From JAFECT01 sp036501825 (GTDB taxonomy: Bacteria > Pseudomonadota > Alphaproteobacteria > Caulobacterales > Caulobacteraceae), in assembly GCA_036501825.1 (NCBI GenBank), contig DASXZP010000027.1, positions 265,244-329,243 of the forward strand: a stretch of DNA of 64,000 bases, written 5' to 3'. The notes beneath the pieces are model-generated. The model was given only the letters and a program-made list of their open reading frames with translations, had not been told where the DNA came from and searched no databases. Shown piece by piece: positions 1-8,310 of the stretch. The translations under genes were made by a program, and so were the position numbers. Within the stretch, counting starts at the first letter, position 1, and the number at the start of each line of letters is the position of its first letter.

Positions 1-738
1 ACCATCTGGTTCGACCGCGAGGCGGTGCTGCGCGTTCTCTGCGCCCAGGCGCCCATGTGGCCGCCGGGCTCCGCGTCGGGCTATCATCCGGTGACCATCG
101 GCTATCTGATGGGCGAAGTGTTCCGCCGCATCGACGGGCGCACCATGGGCCAGGCGTTGCGCGAGGATTTCGGTGCGCCCTTCGGCATCGAGTTCTGGAT
201 CGGTCTGCCCGAAAGCGAACACGCGCGCGTCTGCGACATTCAAAAGCCGACCTCGCCGCCGGACCTCGGCGAAATCACCCCGATCAAGAGCGCGGCCTTC
301 CTCGACCGCGGCTCCGTCGCCGGCGGCCGCGCCGCCGCCGAATGGCGCGCGCTCGAGATTCCCTCCGCCAATGGTCACGGCACGGCGCCGGCGCTGGCGC
401 GTCTGCTCAGCGTCATCGCCACCGGCGGCCGCCTCGACGGCAAGCACGTGTTGTCCGCCTCCACAGTCGCCCAGGCCACGCGCGAGCGCATCTTCGGCCA
501 GGACCTGGTGCTGCCGTTCAAGCTGTCCTGGGCCGCGGGCTTCCTGCGCAACCGCGACCTCAACATCTACGGCCCCGGCAGTCTCAGCGTCGGCCATTCG
601 GGCTGGGGCGGCTCCTGCGTCTTCGCCGATCCGGAAACGCGCTTCTCCGGCGCCTATGTGATGAACAAACAGTCGCCCCACCTGATCGGCGACCCCCGCC
701 CCGTGCGCCTGATCGAAGCGGTCTATTCGGCCCTTTGA
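1..738 (+). CDS. Serine hydrolase, beta-lactamase/EstB family (3' part)
   Basis: The reading frame is open from base 1, so the true start lies before the window and only about 245 C-terminal residues are visible. The visible part resembles the C-terminal half of class C beta-lactamase-like esterases: a WPPG...YHPVTIGYL segment (the family's tyrosine region), a GRTMG helix, a FWIGLPE segment, and near the end a HSGWGGS motif that fits the HxG/KTG-like third active-site box. The SxxK nucleophile box is outside the window. Members hydrolyse esters or beta-lactams, but the substrate cannot be told from sequence. The next gene starts 56 bases downstream on the same strand. Confidence 0.8.
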   Translation, partial: TIWFDREAVLRVLCAQAPMWPPGSASGYHPVTIGYLMGEVFRRIDGRTMGQALREDFGAPFGIEFWIGLPESEHARVCDIQKPTSPPDLGEITPIKSAAFLDRGSVAGGRAAAEWRALEIPSANGHGTAPALARLLSVIATGGRLDGKHVLSASTVAQATRERIFGQDLVLPFKLSWAAGFLRNRDLNIYGPGSLSVGHSGWGGSCVFADPETRFSGAYVMNKQSPHLIGDPRPVRLIEAVYSAL

Positions 739-794
739 ACGGCAACCTAGGCGCATCGCACGGTTCCGGCTAAGGTCTGCAAGGGGGATTGCTC

Positions 795-1343
795 ATGCGC
801 ATACGCGGACTCTTGATTCTGACGCTGATGGCCGCCGCGACGGCGTTTTCGGCGCACGCCACGGGGCCGACCCAAAACCCCATGACCGGCAGCCCGATCA
901 GCTATCCCAACGGGCGGGTGGACACCGGCGGGCACGGGCAATGGGCGGGTACGGTCGACGAATACAACAACGGCCTCACCGCGCTTAAGGCGAAGAAATA
1001 CCGCGACGCGATCATCGATTTTAATCACGCTCTGGGCGGCGCGCCGCGAGACCCCAACGTCTGGATCATGCTGGGCGTCGCCAAGGAAGGCGCGGGCGAT
1101 CTTCGCGGCGCCCACGGCGCCTTCGCCAAGGCGGTGAAGTTCGACGACGGTAACATCGCCGCGCGCGGGCGCCTCGGCGCGACGGCGGCCGAACTGGGCC
1201 TGACCGACGAAGCCCAGGCGCAACTGGCCGACCTGCAGACGCGCGCGGCGGCCTGCGGGGCCGGCTGCCCCGATCAGGCGCCGCTCAAGGACGCGATAAC
1301 TGCGATCCAGGACGCCCTCGCACACGGGCCGGCGAAATCCTGA
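795..1343 (+). CDS. Exported TPR-repeat protein (paralogue of the next gene)
   Basis: The start is ATG 795, preceded by AAGGGGG at 781-787 with good spacing; an upstream TTG at 789 is less likely. The 182-residue product opens with a signal peptide (MRIRGLLILTLMAAATAFSAHA). The mature part carries two to three tetratricopeptide repeats (ALKAKKYRDAIIDFNHAL and the WIMLGVAKEGAGD region), then a conserved tail with two cysteines (CGAGCP). The protein following at 1621 has the same order of motifs (LMGLAKEGAGD, ELADLQKRDAACAGSCP), so the two are tandem duplicates. It is probably a periplasmic scaffold protein; no enzymatic motif is seen. The 277 bases after it hold no gene that I can support. Confidence 0.8.
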   Translation: MRIRGLLILTLMAAATAFSAHATGPTQNPMTGSPISYPNGRVDTGGHGQWAGTVDEYNNGLTALKAKKYRDAIIDFNHALGGAPRDPNVWIMLGVAKEGAGDLRGAHGAFAKAVKFDDGNIAARGRLGATAAELGLTDEAQAQLADLQTRAAACGAGCPDQAPLKDAITAIQDALAHGPAKS

Positions 1344-1620
1344 GGACGACCTCGGCGGCGAAGATATTGCCGCAAACGGCCCCGGCCGCGGTGCGACCGG
1401 CAATTTCCTGCTCCGGATCGAAGACATATCCCGCAAATGTCTTCGATCGCGCGAGTTCATTGCCCGGTTGGCGGCTTTCGCGATAAGCTTCTTGCCTGAT
1501 CGTCCCGTACCGCGGTGACGTCCACCCGATAGGCCCCGTTTGCGGGCGCCTGAAACCATCCGGGCTTCGTGCGCATCAAACCGCGCAGTCGGGGCGTGTG
1601 GATTTTGAGGGAGGTGGACC

Positions 1621-2565
1621 ATGACGCACGGGAACAGCGTCCGAGTTCTGATCATCACGGCATCGGTGGCCGCTTTGCTTGCCGGCGCCGCCTGGGCGTC
1701 CGGGGGCGGGAGCGGCGGCGGCATGGGCTCGACCATGCCCAGCGCGTCGGGGCCGCAGTACAATCCGGTCGAGGAGCACCAGAAAGGCGTCGAAGCGCTG
1801 AAGGCGCAACAGTACAAGGTCGCGATCTCGCACTTCAACCGCGTGATCGACGTCGCGCCGAAGGACTCCGGCACTTGGACCTTGATGGGGCTCGCCAAGG
1901 AAGGCGCGGGCGACGCCAAGGGCGCGCGCTCGGCCTACGAAAAGGCGGTGCGCTACAACGGCGACAACATCACCGCGCACCAGTTGCTCGGCGTGGCCGA
2001 AGCCAAGGCCGGCGACACGGCCAAGACCCAGGCCGAACTCGCCGACCTGCAAAAGCGCGACGCGGCCTGCGCCGGCAGTTGTCCGAAAAACGACGAGCTG
2101 AAGGCCGCCATCGCCGCCCTTCAGGCCGCCCTCGACGGCGGCGCGGCGACCGACACGCCCAAGGCGTCCTTGCTGTTCAACAGCCCCGCCGGCGGCGACC
2201 GCGCCTATGTCGAAGCCGTGGCCCTGATCAATGCGGGCCGCTACGAGGACGCGCTGCAGTCGCTGCACAAGTCCGAGCTCGCCTTCGGGCCGCACCCGGA
2301 CATCCTCACCTATGAGGGCTACGCGAACCGCAAGCTGCATCGCTACGACCAGGCCGAGGCCTATTACACCGAGGCCCTGGCGGTTGACCCGACCCACGTC
2401 GGCGCCACCGAATACTATGGCGAGCTGAAGGTGGAACGCGGCGACATCGCGGGCGCCAAGAAGCTGCTCGCCCGGCTGGATGCGATCTGCACCTTTGGCT
2501 GTTCGGAGCAGGAGGAGCTTCGCGGGTGGATCGACCAGGCGCCGCACTCGCAGCACGGGTCGTAA
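1621..2565 (+). CDS. Exported TPR-repeat protein, longer paralogue
   Basis: ATG 1621 follows GGGAGGTGG at 1608-1616. The 314-residue product has a signal peptide ending near ALLAGAAWA, a glycine-rich linker, then TPR units: one block matching the preceding 182-residue paralogue (ALKAQQYKVAISHFNRVI, then CAGSCPKND), and a second TPR block (INAGRYEDALQSLHKSELAF, YDQAEAYYTEALAVDP) that the shorter paralogue lacks. It ends with a further cysteine pair (CTFGC). The cytochrome gene starts inside its 3' end, so the two are translationally coupled and probably act together in the periplasm. The function is unknown. Confidence 0.85.
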   Translation: MTHGNSVRVLIITASVAALLAGAAWASGGGSGGGMGSTMPSASGPQYNPVEEHQKGVEALKAQQYKVAISHFNRVIDVAPKDSGTWTLMGLAKEGAGDAKGARSAYEKAVRYNGDNITAHQLLGVAEAKAGDTAKTQAELADLQKRDAACAGSCPKNDELKAAIAALQAALDGGAATDTPKASLLFNSPAGGDRAYVEAVALINAGRYEDALQSLHKSELAFGPHPDILTYEGYANRKLHRYDQAEAYYTEALAVDPTHVGATEYYGELKVERGDIAGAKKLLARLDAICTFGCSEQEELRGWIDQAPHSQHGS

Positions 2566-3470
2566 TCGCCGGCGCCAGTGCGTTGCTTTTGGCCGCGGTC
2601 GCTCTGCCGCCGTTGAAAGGCGCGCGCTGGCTCGCGCCCGGAACCGACCTGAAGACTGCGCTGGGCACGCTGCCCGGCGAATGCGTCACCCTGCCGAAGA
2701 CGCGTGCGGCGCGCTGGCGCGTGGAGGTCGGCCGCGCCGCGTTTCGTTCAACGGTGATCTTCGGCGGCCAGGCCGGGCGTGCGGGCCTGTCGTGCAACGC
2801 CTGCCACGTGAACGGCCGCACCAATCCCGACTTCCAGTTCCCGGGCCTGTCGGGGGCGCCGGGCACGGCGGACATCACCTCGTTTCTGATGTCGCCCAAG
2901 CGCGGCAAGGACGAGCACCACTACAAGCCAATCCCCAACCTGTCGGGCCCGAAGACCGCGCTGCGCATCGACCAGGACCCGCACAGGAAGGACCTGGAAG
3001 GCTTCATCCACGGCATCGTCACCGAAGAGTTCGACGGCCGCGAACCGTCGCCCGCGGTGCTGAACGGCTTGGCCTCCTACGTGCGCGCCCTGTCGCCCAG
3101 CGCCTGCCCGAAGGCCGAACGCATCGCTCAATCGCCGCGCGATCGGCTGGAGGATATCCGCCGCGCGCTGCGCGCCGCCGATGGCGCCCTGGCCCGTCAC
3201 GATGCGCCGACCGCGGTCGCAATGGTGGAATCGGCGCGCAGCCAACTGGGCCTGATCTACGAACGCTATCCCGGCGACGGCCTGGAACATTCGCGCAGCG
3301 AACTGAAGGCGGCGGGTCTTTCGCTGGCGTCGTTGCGCAGCGCGATCGACCGTGGCGACAAACAGGCGCGGGTGAAGATTGCGGAGTGGATCGCCTCGTC
3401 GTCCTCACTTGAGAAGACGCTGATGCGCGACGAACCGCGCTCGCTGTTCAACCCGCAGCGGCTCGGCTAG
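2526..3470 (+). CDS. Monoheme cytochrome c family protein
   Basis: GTG 2526 lies 40 bases inside the upstream TPR gene and is served by GGAGGAG at 2511-2517. The 314-residue product starts with a hydrophobic export signal (VVIAGASALLLAAVALP) and has one heme-attachment motif, CNACH, around residue 96. The segment after it (PDFQFPGLSGAPGTADITS, PIPNLSGPKTALRID) resembles di-heme cytochrome peroxidase/MauG-like proteins, but only one CxxCH is present. The last 110 residues are helical and carry no cofactor motif. Its 3' end overlaps the convergent rarD gene by 23 bases. The electron partner is unknown; coupling to two TPR proteins suggests a periplasmic complex. Confidence 0.8.
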   Translation: MDRPGAALAARVVIAGASALLLAAVALPPLKGARWLAPGTDLKTALGTLPGECVTLPKTRAARWRVEVGRAAFRSTVIFGGQAGRAGLSCNACHVNGRTNPDFQFPGLSGAPGTADITSFLMSPKRGKDEHHYKPIPNLSGPKTALRIDQDPHRKDLEGFIHGIVTEEFDGREPSPAVLNGLASYVRALSPSACPKAERIAQSPRDRLEDIRRALRAADGALARHDAPTAVAMVESARSQLGLIYERYPGDGLEHSRSELKAAGLSLASLRSAIDRGDKQARVKIAEWIASSSSLEKTLMRDEPRSLFNPQRLG

Positions 3471-4371
3471 CCACTGTCGTGGAGTACCGGCGCGTCTTGC
3501 GCCAGGCGGCCCAGGCGAAGATCGCCACGCCCGCCCAGATGAACACGAACGACGCGAGGCGCAGCGGCGTCAGGCTCTCGCCCTCTTCGGCGCCGATGAC
3601 GAAGCTCAAGGTCGGGGCGATGAACTGCAGAAAGCCCATGGTCGACAGCGGCATGCGCCGCGCCGCCCAGGCGAACAGCGCCAGCGGGATCGCCGTCACC
3701 GGCCCCGCCGCCAGCAGCAGCGCGCCCGTCACCGGATTGGACAGCAGATGCCCGTGGTGGTTCGCCTCCAGCCAGCCGATGTAGCCGAACGCCGGGATCG
3801 CCAGCACCAGACACTCGACCAGCAGGCCCGGTTGCGCCTCGGCCTTCACGCGCTTGCGCACGATGCCGTAGCCGCCCCACACCACCGCCAGCACCAGCGA
3901 CGCCACCGGCACGCGGCCGAGCGCAAAGCCCTGCAACACCACGCCCACTGCGGCGACGCCGATGGCGATCTTGGCCGCGGTTCCGATCCGCTCGCGGAAC
4001 ATCACCGCGCCGGCGCCGACGTTGATCAGCGGCACCAGGTAATAGCCGAGGCTCGCGTCCAGGGTCTTCCGGTTGGTGACCGCCCAGATGTAGATGATCC
4101 AGTTGATCGCGATCAGCAGCGCGGACAGCGTCAACAAACCCAGCGTCTTCGGAGAGCGAAAGATCGCCGCCACCTGATCGCTCTGTTTCGCCAACAGCAC
4201 CAGCACCCAGGCCGCGATCGAACCCCAGGCGATGCGGTGCGCCATGATTTCCCACGGCCCCGCGCCATAGTCGGCGATGGCCTGGAAGAACAGAGGCACA
4301 AAGCCCCAGATCACGTAGCAAATCGTTCCGGCGATCAGGCCGGCATTGCTCTTGGCTGCGGGCTCGCTCAC
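3448..4371 (-). CDS. rarD: EamA-family permease RarD
   Basis: This is a 307-residue multi-pass membrane protein with about ten hydrophobic segments and two EamA (DMT superfamily) halves. The opening (AGLIAGTICYVIWGFVPLFF) and the HRIAWG motif are typical of RarD; characterised homologues are linked to chloramphenicol sensitivity, but the transported substrate is unknown. I place the start at GTG 4371 because it forms a GTGA overlap with the asd stop codon (4368-4370) and gives a normal N-terminus. The upstream extension to 4470 would only read through asd in another frame. It is co-transcribed with asd, and its 3' end overlaps the cytochrome gene tail. Confidence 0.9.
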   Translation of the reverse strand: MSEPAAKSNAGLIAGTICYVIWGFVPLFFQAIADYGAGPWEIMAHRIAWGSIAAWVLVLLAKQSDQVAAIFRSPKTLGLLTLSALLIAINWIIYIWAVTNRKTLDASLGYYLVPLINVGAGAVMFRERIGTAAKIAIGVAAVGVVLQGFALGRVPVASLVLAVVWGGYGIVRKRVKAEAQPGLLVECLVLAIPAFGYIGWLEANHHGHLLSNPVTGALLLAAGPVTAIPLALFAWAARRMPLSTMGFLQFIAPTLSFVIGAEEGESLTPLRLASFVFIWAGVAIFAWAAWRKTRRYSTTVASRAAAG

Positions 4372-5396
4372 GCCAGGACGGGCGACAGCACCCCTCGCTC
4401 GTCGAGCAGTTGGGCGATCTGCACCGCGTTCAACGCGGCGCCCTTGCGCAGGTTGTCCGACACCACCCACAGCGACAGGCCGTTCTTCACCGTCGGGTCG
4501 CGGCGGATGCGGCTGACATAGACGCCGAACTCGCCCTGGGCCTCTTTCGGGGTGATGTAGCCGGTGGGTTCGTGCTTATCGATCACCACCACGCCGGGCG
4601 CCGAGCGCAGGATGTCGCGCGCCTCATCCTCATCGATCTCCTCGTGGAATTCGAGGTTCACCGATTCCGAATGGCCCACGAACACCGGCACCCGGACGCA
4701 GGTGACGGTCAGCGCGATGTCCTCGTCGATGATCTTGTGGGTCTCCATCCACATCTTGGCTTCTTCGTCGGTGTAGCCGTCGTCGCGGAACTTGCCGATG
4801 AACGGGATGACGTTGAAGGCGATCTGCTTGGGGAAGGTCTTCGGCTCGACGCCGCCGAGCACGAACACCGCCTTGGTCTGATCCCACAGCTCGTCGACGC
4901 CCTTCTTGCCGGCGCCGGAAACCGATTGATAGGTCGAGACGACCGCGCGTTTGATCCGCGCCACGTCGTGCAGCGGCTTCAACGCGACGACCAGTTGCGC
5001 GGTCGAACAGTTCGGGTTTGCCACGATGTTCTTCTTGCGCGCGTCGGCGGCCGCGTCGGGGTTCACCTCGGGTACGATCAGCGGCACGTCGGGGTGCATG
5101 CGCCAGGCCGAGGAGTTGTCGATCACGATCGGGCCGGCCGCGCCGATGCGCTCCGACCAGGCCTTGGAGACCTCGCCGCCGGCGCTCATCAGCACCAGGT
5201 CGACGTTGGAGAAGTCGAACTTTTCGAGGTCCTGGCATTTCAGCGTCCGCTCGCCGAAGCTGACTTCGGCGCCGAGGGAATTGCGCGAAGCGATGGCGTG
5301 GATCTCGCTGATGGGGAATTCCAGCTCGTCGAGCAGGCCCAGCATCTCGCGGCCCACGGCGCCCGTAGCGCCCACGACGGCAACGCGATAGCCCAT
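4368..5396 (-). CDS. asd: Aspartate-semialdehyde dehydrogenase
   Basis: The 342-residue protein makes L-aspartate 4-semialdehyde from aspartyl phosphate with NADPH, a step shared by lysine/diaminopimelate, threonine and methionine synthesis. The N-terminus has the Rossmann motif VAVVGATGAVGREML. The active-site cysteine sits in ANPNCSTAQL, followed by the STYQSVSGAGKKG segment and a conserved QIAFNVIPFIG stretch. The length is normal for the family. Its stop overlaps the start of rarD. A palindromic repeat element lies upstream between asd and zapE, which are divergent. Confidence 0.96.
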   Translation of the reverse strand: MGYRVAVVGATGAVGREMLGLLDELEFPISEIHAIASRNSLGAEVSFGERTLKCQDLEKFDFSNVDLVLMSAGGEVSKAWSERIGAAGPIVIDNSSAWRMHPDVPLIVPEVNPDAAADARKKNIVANPNCSTAQLVVALKPLHDVARIKRAVVSTYQSVSGAGKKGVDELWDQTKAVFVLGGVEPKTFPKQIAFNVIPFIGKFRDDGYTDEEAKMWMETHKIIDEDIALTVTCVRVPVFVGHSESVNLEFHEEIDEDEARDILRSAPGVVVIDKHEPTGYITPKEAQGEFGVYVSRIRRDPTVKNGLSLWVVSDNLRKGAALNAVQIAQLLDERGVLSPVLA

Positions 5397-5522
5397 GACT
5401 CAAAAGCTCCAATAGGGGGTGAGACGCCGGGGTCCGGCGCGACCGTCCATTTAGTCCTTTGCGCCCCACCGCGAAAGGCCGCCCAAGCGCTACTTTTGCT
5501 AAAGGGCGGTTCAGCTTTTGCT

Positions 5523-5665
5523 CCGCTCATCCCCGCGAAAGCGGGGACCCAGGCTTTTTTGATTTCAGATGGCCGCCATCCGGGTCAGCGCCTTCCCAAC
5601 CGACCCAAACATTTGCCTGGACCGCGGGAAAACACCTGGTTCCCCGCTTTCGCGGGGATGAGCGG
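5523..5665. repeat. REP/MITE-like palindromic element, copy 1
   Basis: This element lies in the 311-base gene-free gap between the divergent genes asd and zapE. Inverted arms of 31 bases (5523-5553 and 5635-5665) match with one mismatch. Each arm itself contains a small palindrome (CCCCGCGAAAGCGGGG). The 81-base interior carries a T-run and CGCCATCCGGGT. A homologous copy with the same arms and interior is at 50592-50732. There is no coding capacity, so it would have to be mobilised in trans if mobile. The rest of the gap (5397-5522, 5666-5707) shows no recognisable feature. Confidence 0.85.
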
Positions 5666-5707
5666 AATGGGGAGTGACCGGCCAAGCCTCCCGCGTTAAC
5701 CGAAGCC

Positions 5708-6829
5708 ATGCCCCAGGCGACTCGTCAGGCCTACAAACGGCTCCTGAAACAGGGCCACATCAAACCCGACCCCGGCCAGGCCAAGGCGGTCGAGGCCCTG
5801 TCGCGGCTGGAGGGCGAGCTCGGGCGGCTGAGAGACCCGGTGCTCCCTTTTCTGGCGCCCCCCGCGCCGCCGCGGGGGCTGTACTTCTGGGGCCCGCCGG
5901 GGCGGGGCAAGTCCATGCTGATGGACCTGTTCTTCGACGCCGCCCAGGTGGCGAAGAAGCAGCGCTACCACTTTCAGGTCTTCATGGCCGAGGTGCACGG
6001 CCTGATCGGCGAATGGCGCGACGGCGACCAGGCCGCCCGCAAGGCGCGCTTCGGCTATCACAAGGGCGACGACCCGATCCGCCCGGTGGCCGAACTGATC
6101 GCCAAAAAGGCGCGCCTGCTCTGCTTCGACGAGCTGCAGGTCACCGACATCGCCGACGCCATGATCCTGGGCCGGCTGTTCGAGGCGCTGTTCGAGTTGC
6201 GCACCGTGCTGGTCGCCACCTCGAACCGGGCGCCCGATGACCTCTACAAGGACGGCATCAACCGCCAGCTGTTCACGCCCTTCATCGACCTGATCAAGCG
6301 CCGTTGCGACGTGGTCGAGATGGCCGGCCCCTGCGACTTCCGCCTCGACCGCCTGCGCGGCGCCAAGGTGTGGTTCTCGCCGCTGACCCCCGACAACGAA
6401 AAGGCGTTCGACGCCCTGTGGCGCGACATGACCAGCGTGACGCGCGAGATCGGCGCCCACGTCGAAATCCTCGGGCGCAACCTGTTCTTCCCCCGCGCCG
6501 CCGGCGGCATGCTGCGCGCCACCTTCCGCGACCTGTGCGTCGAGCCGCTGGGCCCGCAGGACTATCTCGCCATCGCCGCCCGTTTTCCCACCTTGTTCCT
6601 GGAAGCCGTCCCCAAACTCGGCCCCGAAAGCCGCAACGAAGCCCGCCGCTTCGTCACCCTCATCGACGCCCTCTACGAAGCCCAGACCAAACTCGTGGTG
6701 CTGGCCGACGGCGAACCGATGGACCTCTATCCGGCGGGAGACGGGTCGTTTGAGTTCGAACGCACGGCCTCACGCCTTCAGGAAATGCGCTCGCAGGACT
6801 ATGTGGAGCGGGTTCGCTCCCAAAGCTGA
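5708..6829 (+). CDS. zapE: Cell division ATPase ZapE (AFG1-like)
   Basis: The 373-residue AFG1/ZapE-type P-loop ATPase has Walker A GPPGRGKS near residue 62, Walker B LLCFDELQ near 137, and the family's TSNRAPDDLYKDGINRQLF segment. In E. coli ZapE associates with the Z-ring and affects FtsZ bundling; mitochondrial AFG1 assists respiratory complex turnover. The C-terminal ARRFVTLIDALYE segment is also typical. The start is ATG 5708; the protein is of normal length. It is followed 9 bases later by an O-methyltransferase gene, so the two probably share a transcript. Confidence 0.93.
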   Translation: MPQATRQAYKRLLKQGHIKPDPGQAKAVEALSRLEGELGRLRDPVLPFLAPPAPPRGLYFWGPPGRGKSMLMDLFFDAAQVAKKQRYHFQVFMAEVHGLIGEWRDGDQAARKARFGYHKGDDPIRPVAELIAKKARLLCFDELQVTDIADAMILGRLFEALFELRTVLVATSNRAPDDLYKDGINRQLFTPFIDLIKRRCDVVEMAGPCDFRLDRLRGAKVWFSPLTPDNEKAFDALWRDMTSVTREIGAHVEILGRNLFFPRAAGGMLRATFRDLCVEPLGPQDYLAIAARFPTLFLEAVPKLGPESRNEARRFVTLIDALYEAQTKLVVLADGEPMDLYPAGDGSFEFERTASRLQEMRSQDYVERVRSQS

Positions 6830-6838
6830 GGAAACGTC

Positions 6839-7516
6839 ATGTCCCGATCCTTCGGCCTCCCCGACAACGTCCGTGACTACGTCCAGAAGTTCGGCGCCCG
6901 CGAACATCCCGCGCTCGCCCGTTGCCGTGAGGAGACGTTTCGCGACCTGGGCGGTCGCGCGGGGATGCAGATCAGTCCCGAGCAGGGCGCGCTGATGCAG
7001 GTGCTGGCGCACGCGATCCGGGCGCGGCGCGCGGTGGAGGTGGGGGTGTTCACCGGCTATTCGTCGACGGCCGTGGCGCTGGCGATGCATGCCATGCACG
7101 GCCATGACGCCCTGCTGGTCGCCTGCGATCTGTCCGAGGAGTTCGTGGATCGTGCGCGCAGCTATTGGGCGCAGGCTGGGGTCGAGGGCGTGATCGCTCC
7201 GCGCATCGGGCCGGCGGCGCAGAGCCTGACCGACATGCTTGAGGAGGGTCTGGCGGGCGGCTTCGACCTGGCCTTCATCGACGCCGACAAGACCGGCTAC
7301 GACGCCTACTACGAGCTGTGTCTCAGGCTGCTGCGCCCAGGCGGGATGATCCTGATCGACAATATGCTGTGGGGCGGGGCGGTGGCCGACCCGGCCGAGC
7401 ACGAGCCGGACACCGTGGCGCTCCGGGCCCTGGCGGCCAAGATCCACGCCGACGGGCGGGTCGAGATGACCGTGGCCGGGGTGGGGGATGGCCTCTCGGT
7501 GGTGGTCAAGCGCTGA
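6839..7516 (+). CDS. Class I SAM O-methyltransferase (caffeoyl-CoA OMT type)
   Basis: The 225-residue protein follows the CCoAOMT/PF01596 pattern: a SPEQGALMQVLA segment, the SAM-binding VEVGVFTGYSSTAVALAM motif near residue 60, an acidic LVACDLSEE strand end, and the metal-binding AFIDADKTGYDAYYE segment followed by GGMILIDNMLWGG. Members methylate catechol-type hydroxyls with a divalent metal ion; the physiological substrate in bacteria is usually unknown. It starts 9 bases after zapE on the same strand, with GAGGAAACGTC preceding the ATG. Confidence 0.88.
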   Translation: MSRSFGLPDNVRDYVQKFGAREHPALARCREETFRDLGGRAGMQISPEQGALMQVLAHAIRARRAVEVGVFTGYSSTAVALAMHAMHGHDALLVACDLSEEFVDRARSYWAQAGVEGVIAPRIGPAAQSLTDMLEEGLAGGFDLAFIDADKTGYDAYYELCLRLLRPGGMILIDNMLWGGAVADPAEHEPDTVALRALAAKIHADGRVEMTVAGVGDGLSVVVKR

Positions 7517-7586
7517 GGGACCCGCTGACGAACGGCCAAGATTGCGCTAAAAGGTCAGGGCAAGGGGACCTCGGGGGATAAAATCC

Positions 7587-8087
7587 ATGGGACGGCTCGG
7601 CATTTTCGGCGCGGCGGCGGCCGCGGCGCTCGCCCTGGCGGCAGGTTCGGCTCAGGCGGACGGCCAGACCGGCCCCATCCCCGCCGGCGGCATGACCATC
7701 CCCGAAGTGGTCCACTGGCTGCAGGACCAGGGCTACAAGGCAGAGGTCGCCACGGGCACGAGCGGCGACAAGTACATCAAGAGCGCCGCCGAGGGCGTGA
7801 ACTTCGACATCTACATGTACGACTGCAAGGCCGACCGCTGCGCCTCCATGCAGCTCTCCGCCGGCTTCAACATGACCAAGCCGGGCCTGGCGGGCGGCGC
7901 CACCAAGATCAACGAGTGGAACACGCAAAAGCGCTACATCAAGGCCTATGTGGATTCCGACAACGATCCCTGGGCCCAGTACGACGTGAACCTGAGCCCG
8001 GGCGAGAGCTTCGAAGCCCTCGATGACAACTTCAAGAACGTCTGGATCTCGAGCCTGCCGGACTTCATGAAGTTCATCGGCTGGTAA
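7587..8087 (+). CDS. YbjN-domain exported protein
   Basis: The 166-residue product begins with an alanine-rich signal peptide cleaved near AGSAQA. The mature part fits the YbjN fold seen in alphaproteobacterial exported proteins: GGMTIPEVVHWLQDQGY, a beta-strand stretch with two cysteines (YDCKADRCASMQL), KINEWNTQKRYIKAYVDSDNDP and a closing helix. No catalytic motif is present. YbjN proteins in enterobacteria affect motility and stress traits, but that cannot be carried over safely. It is 70 bases downstream of the methyltransferase and is followed by a palindromic repeat. Confidence 0.75.
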   Translation: MGRLGIFGAAAAAALALAAGSAQADGQTGPIPAGGMTIPEVVHWLQDQGYKAEVATGTSGDKYIKSAAEGVNFDIYMYDCKADRCASMQLSAGFNMTKPGLAGGATKINEWNTQKRYIKAYVDSDNDPWAQYDVNLSPGESFEALDDNFKNVWISSLPDFMKFIGW

Positions 8088-8116
8088 GTTAGCGCGTCGT
8101 CCCACAATTATTTAGT

Positions 8117-8285
8117 CCGTCATCCCCGGACTTGTTCCGGGGATCCATGCATCCGTCGCACCGAAACTTTGAGTGAGCGCTCCGCGCGAACCGGCACAAC
8201 GGTTGCGATGGCTCGCTGGACGCTCGCGCTAATCTCTGGAGATTTGCGCAACGATGGACCCCCGGAACAAGTCCGGGGGTGACGG
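8117..8285. repeat. Palindromic intergenic repeat with CCCCGGAACAAG-type arms
   Basis: Inverted arms at 8117-8149 and 8252-8285 each contain the near-palindrome CCGGACTTGTTCCGG flanked by CCGTCA and GGATCCAT. This resembles the dispersed palindromic repeats common between alphaproteobacterial genes. The interior has no coding sequence. It sits between the converging YbjN and HpcH genes and may act as a bidirectional terminator as well as a repeat. Confidence 0.75.
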
Positions 8286-8310
8286 CGATGATGAGGATGT
8301 GTCGAGGCGC

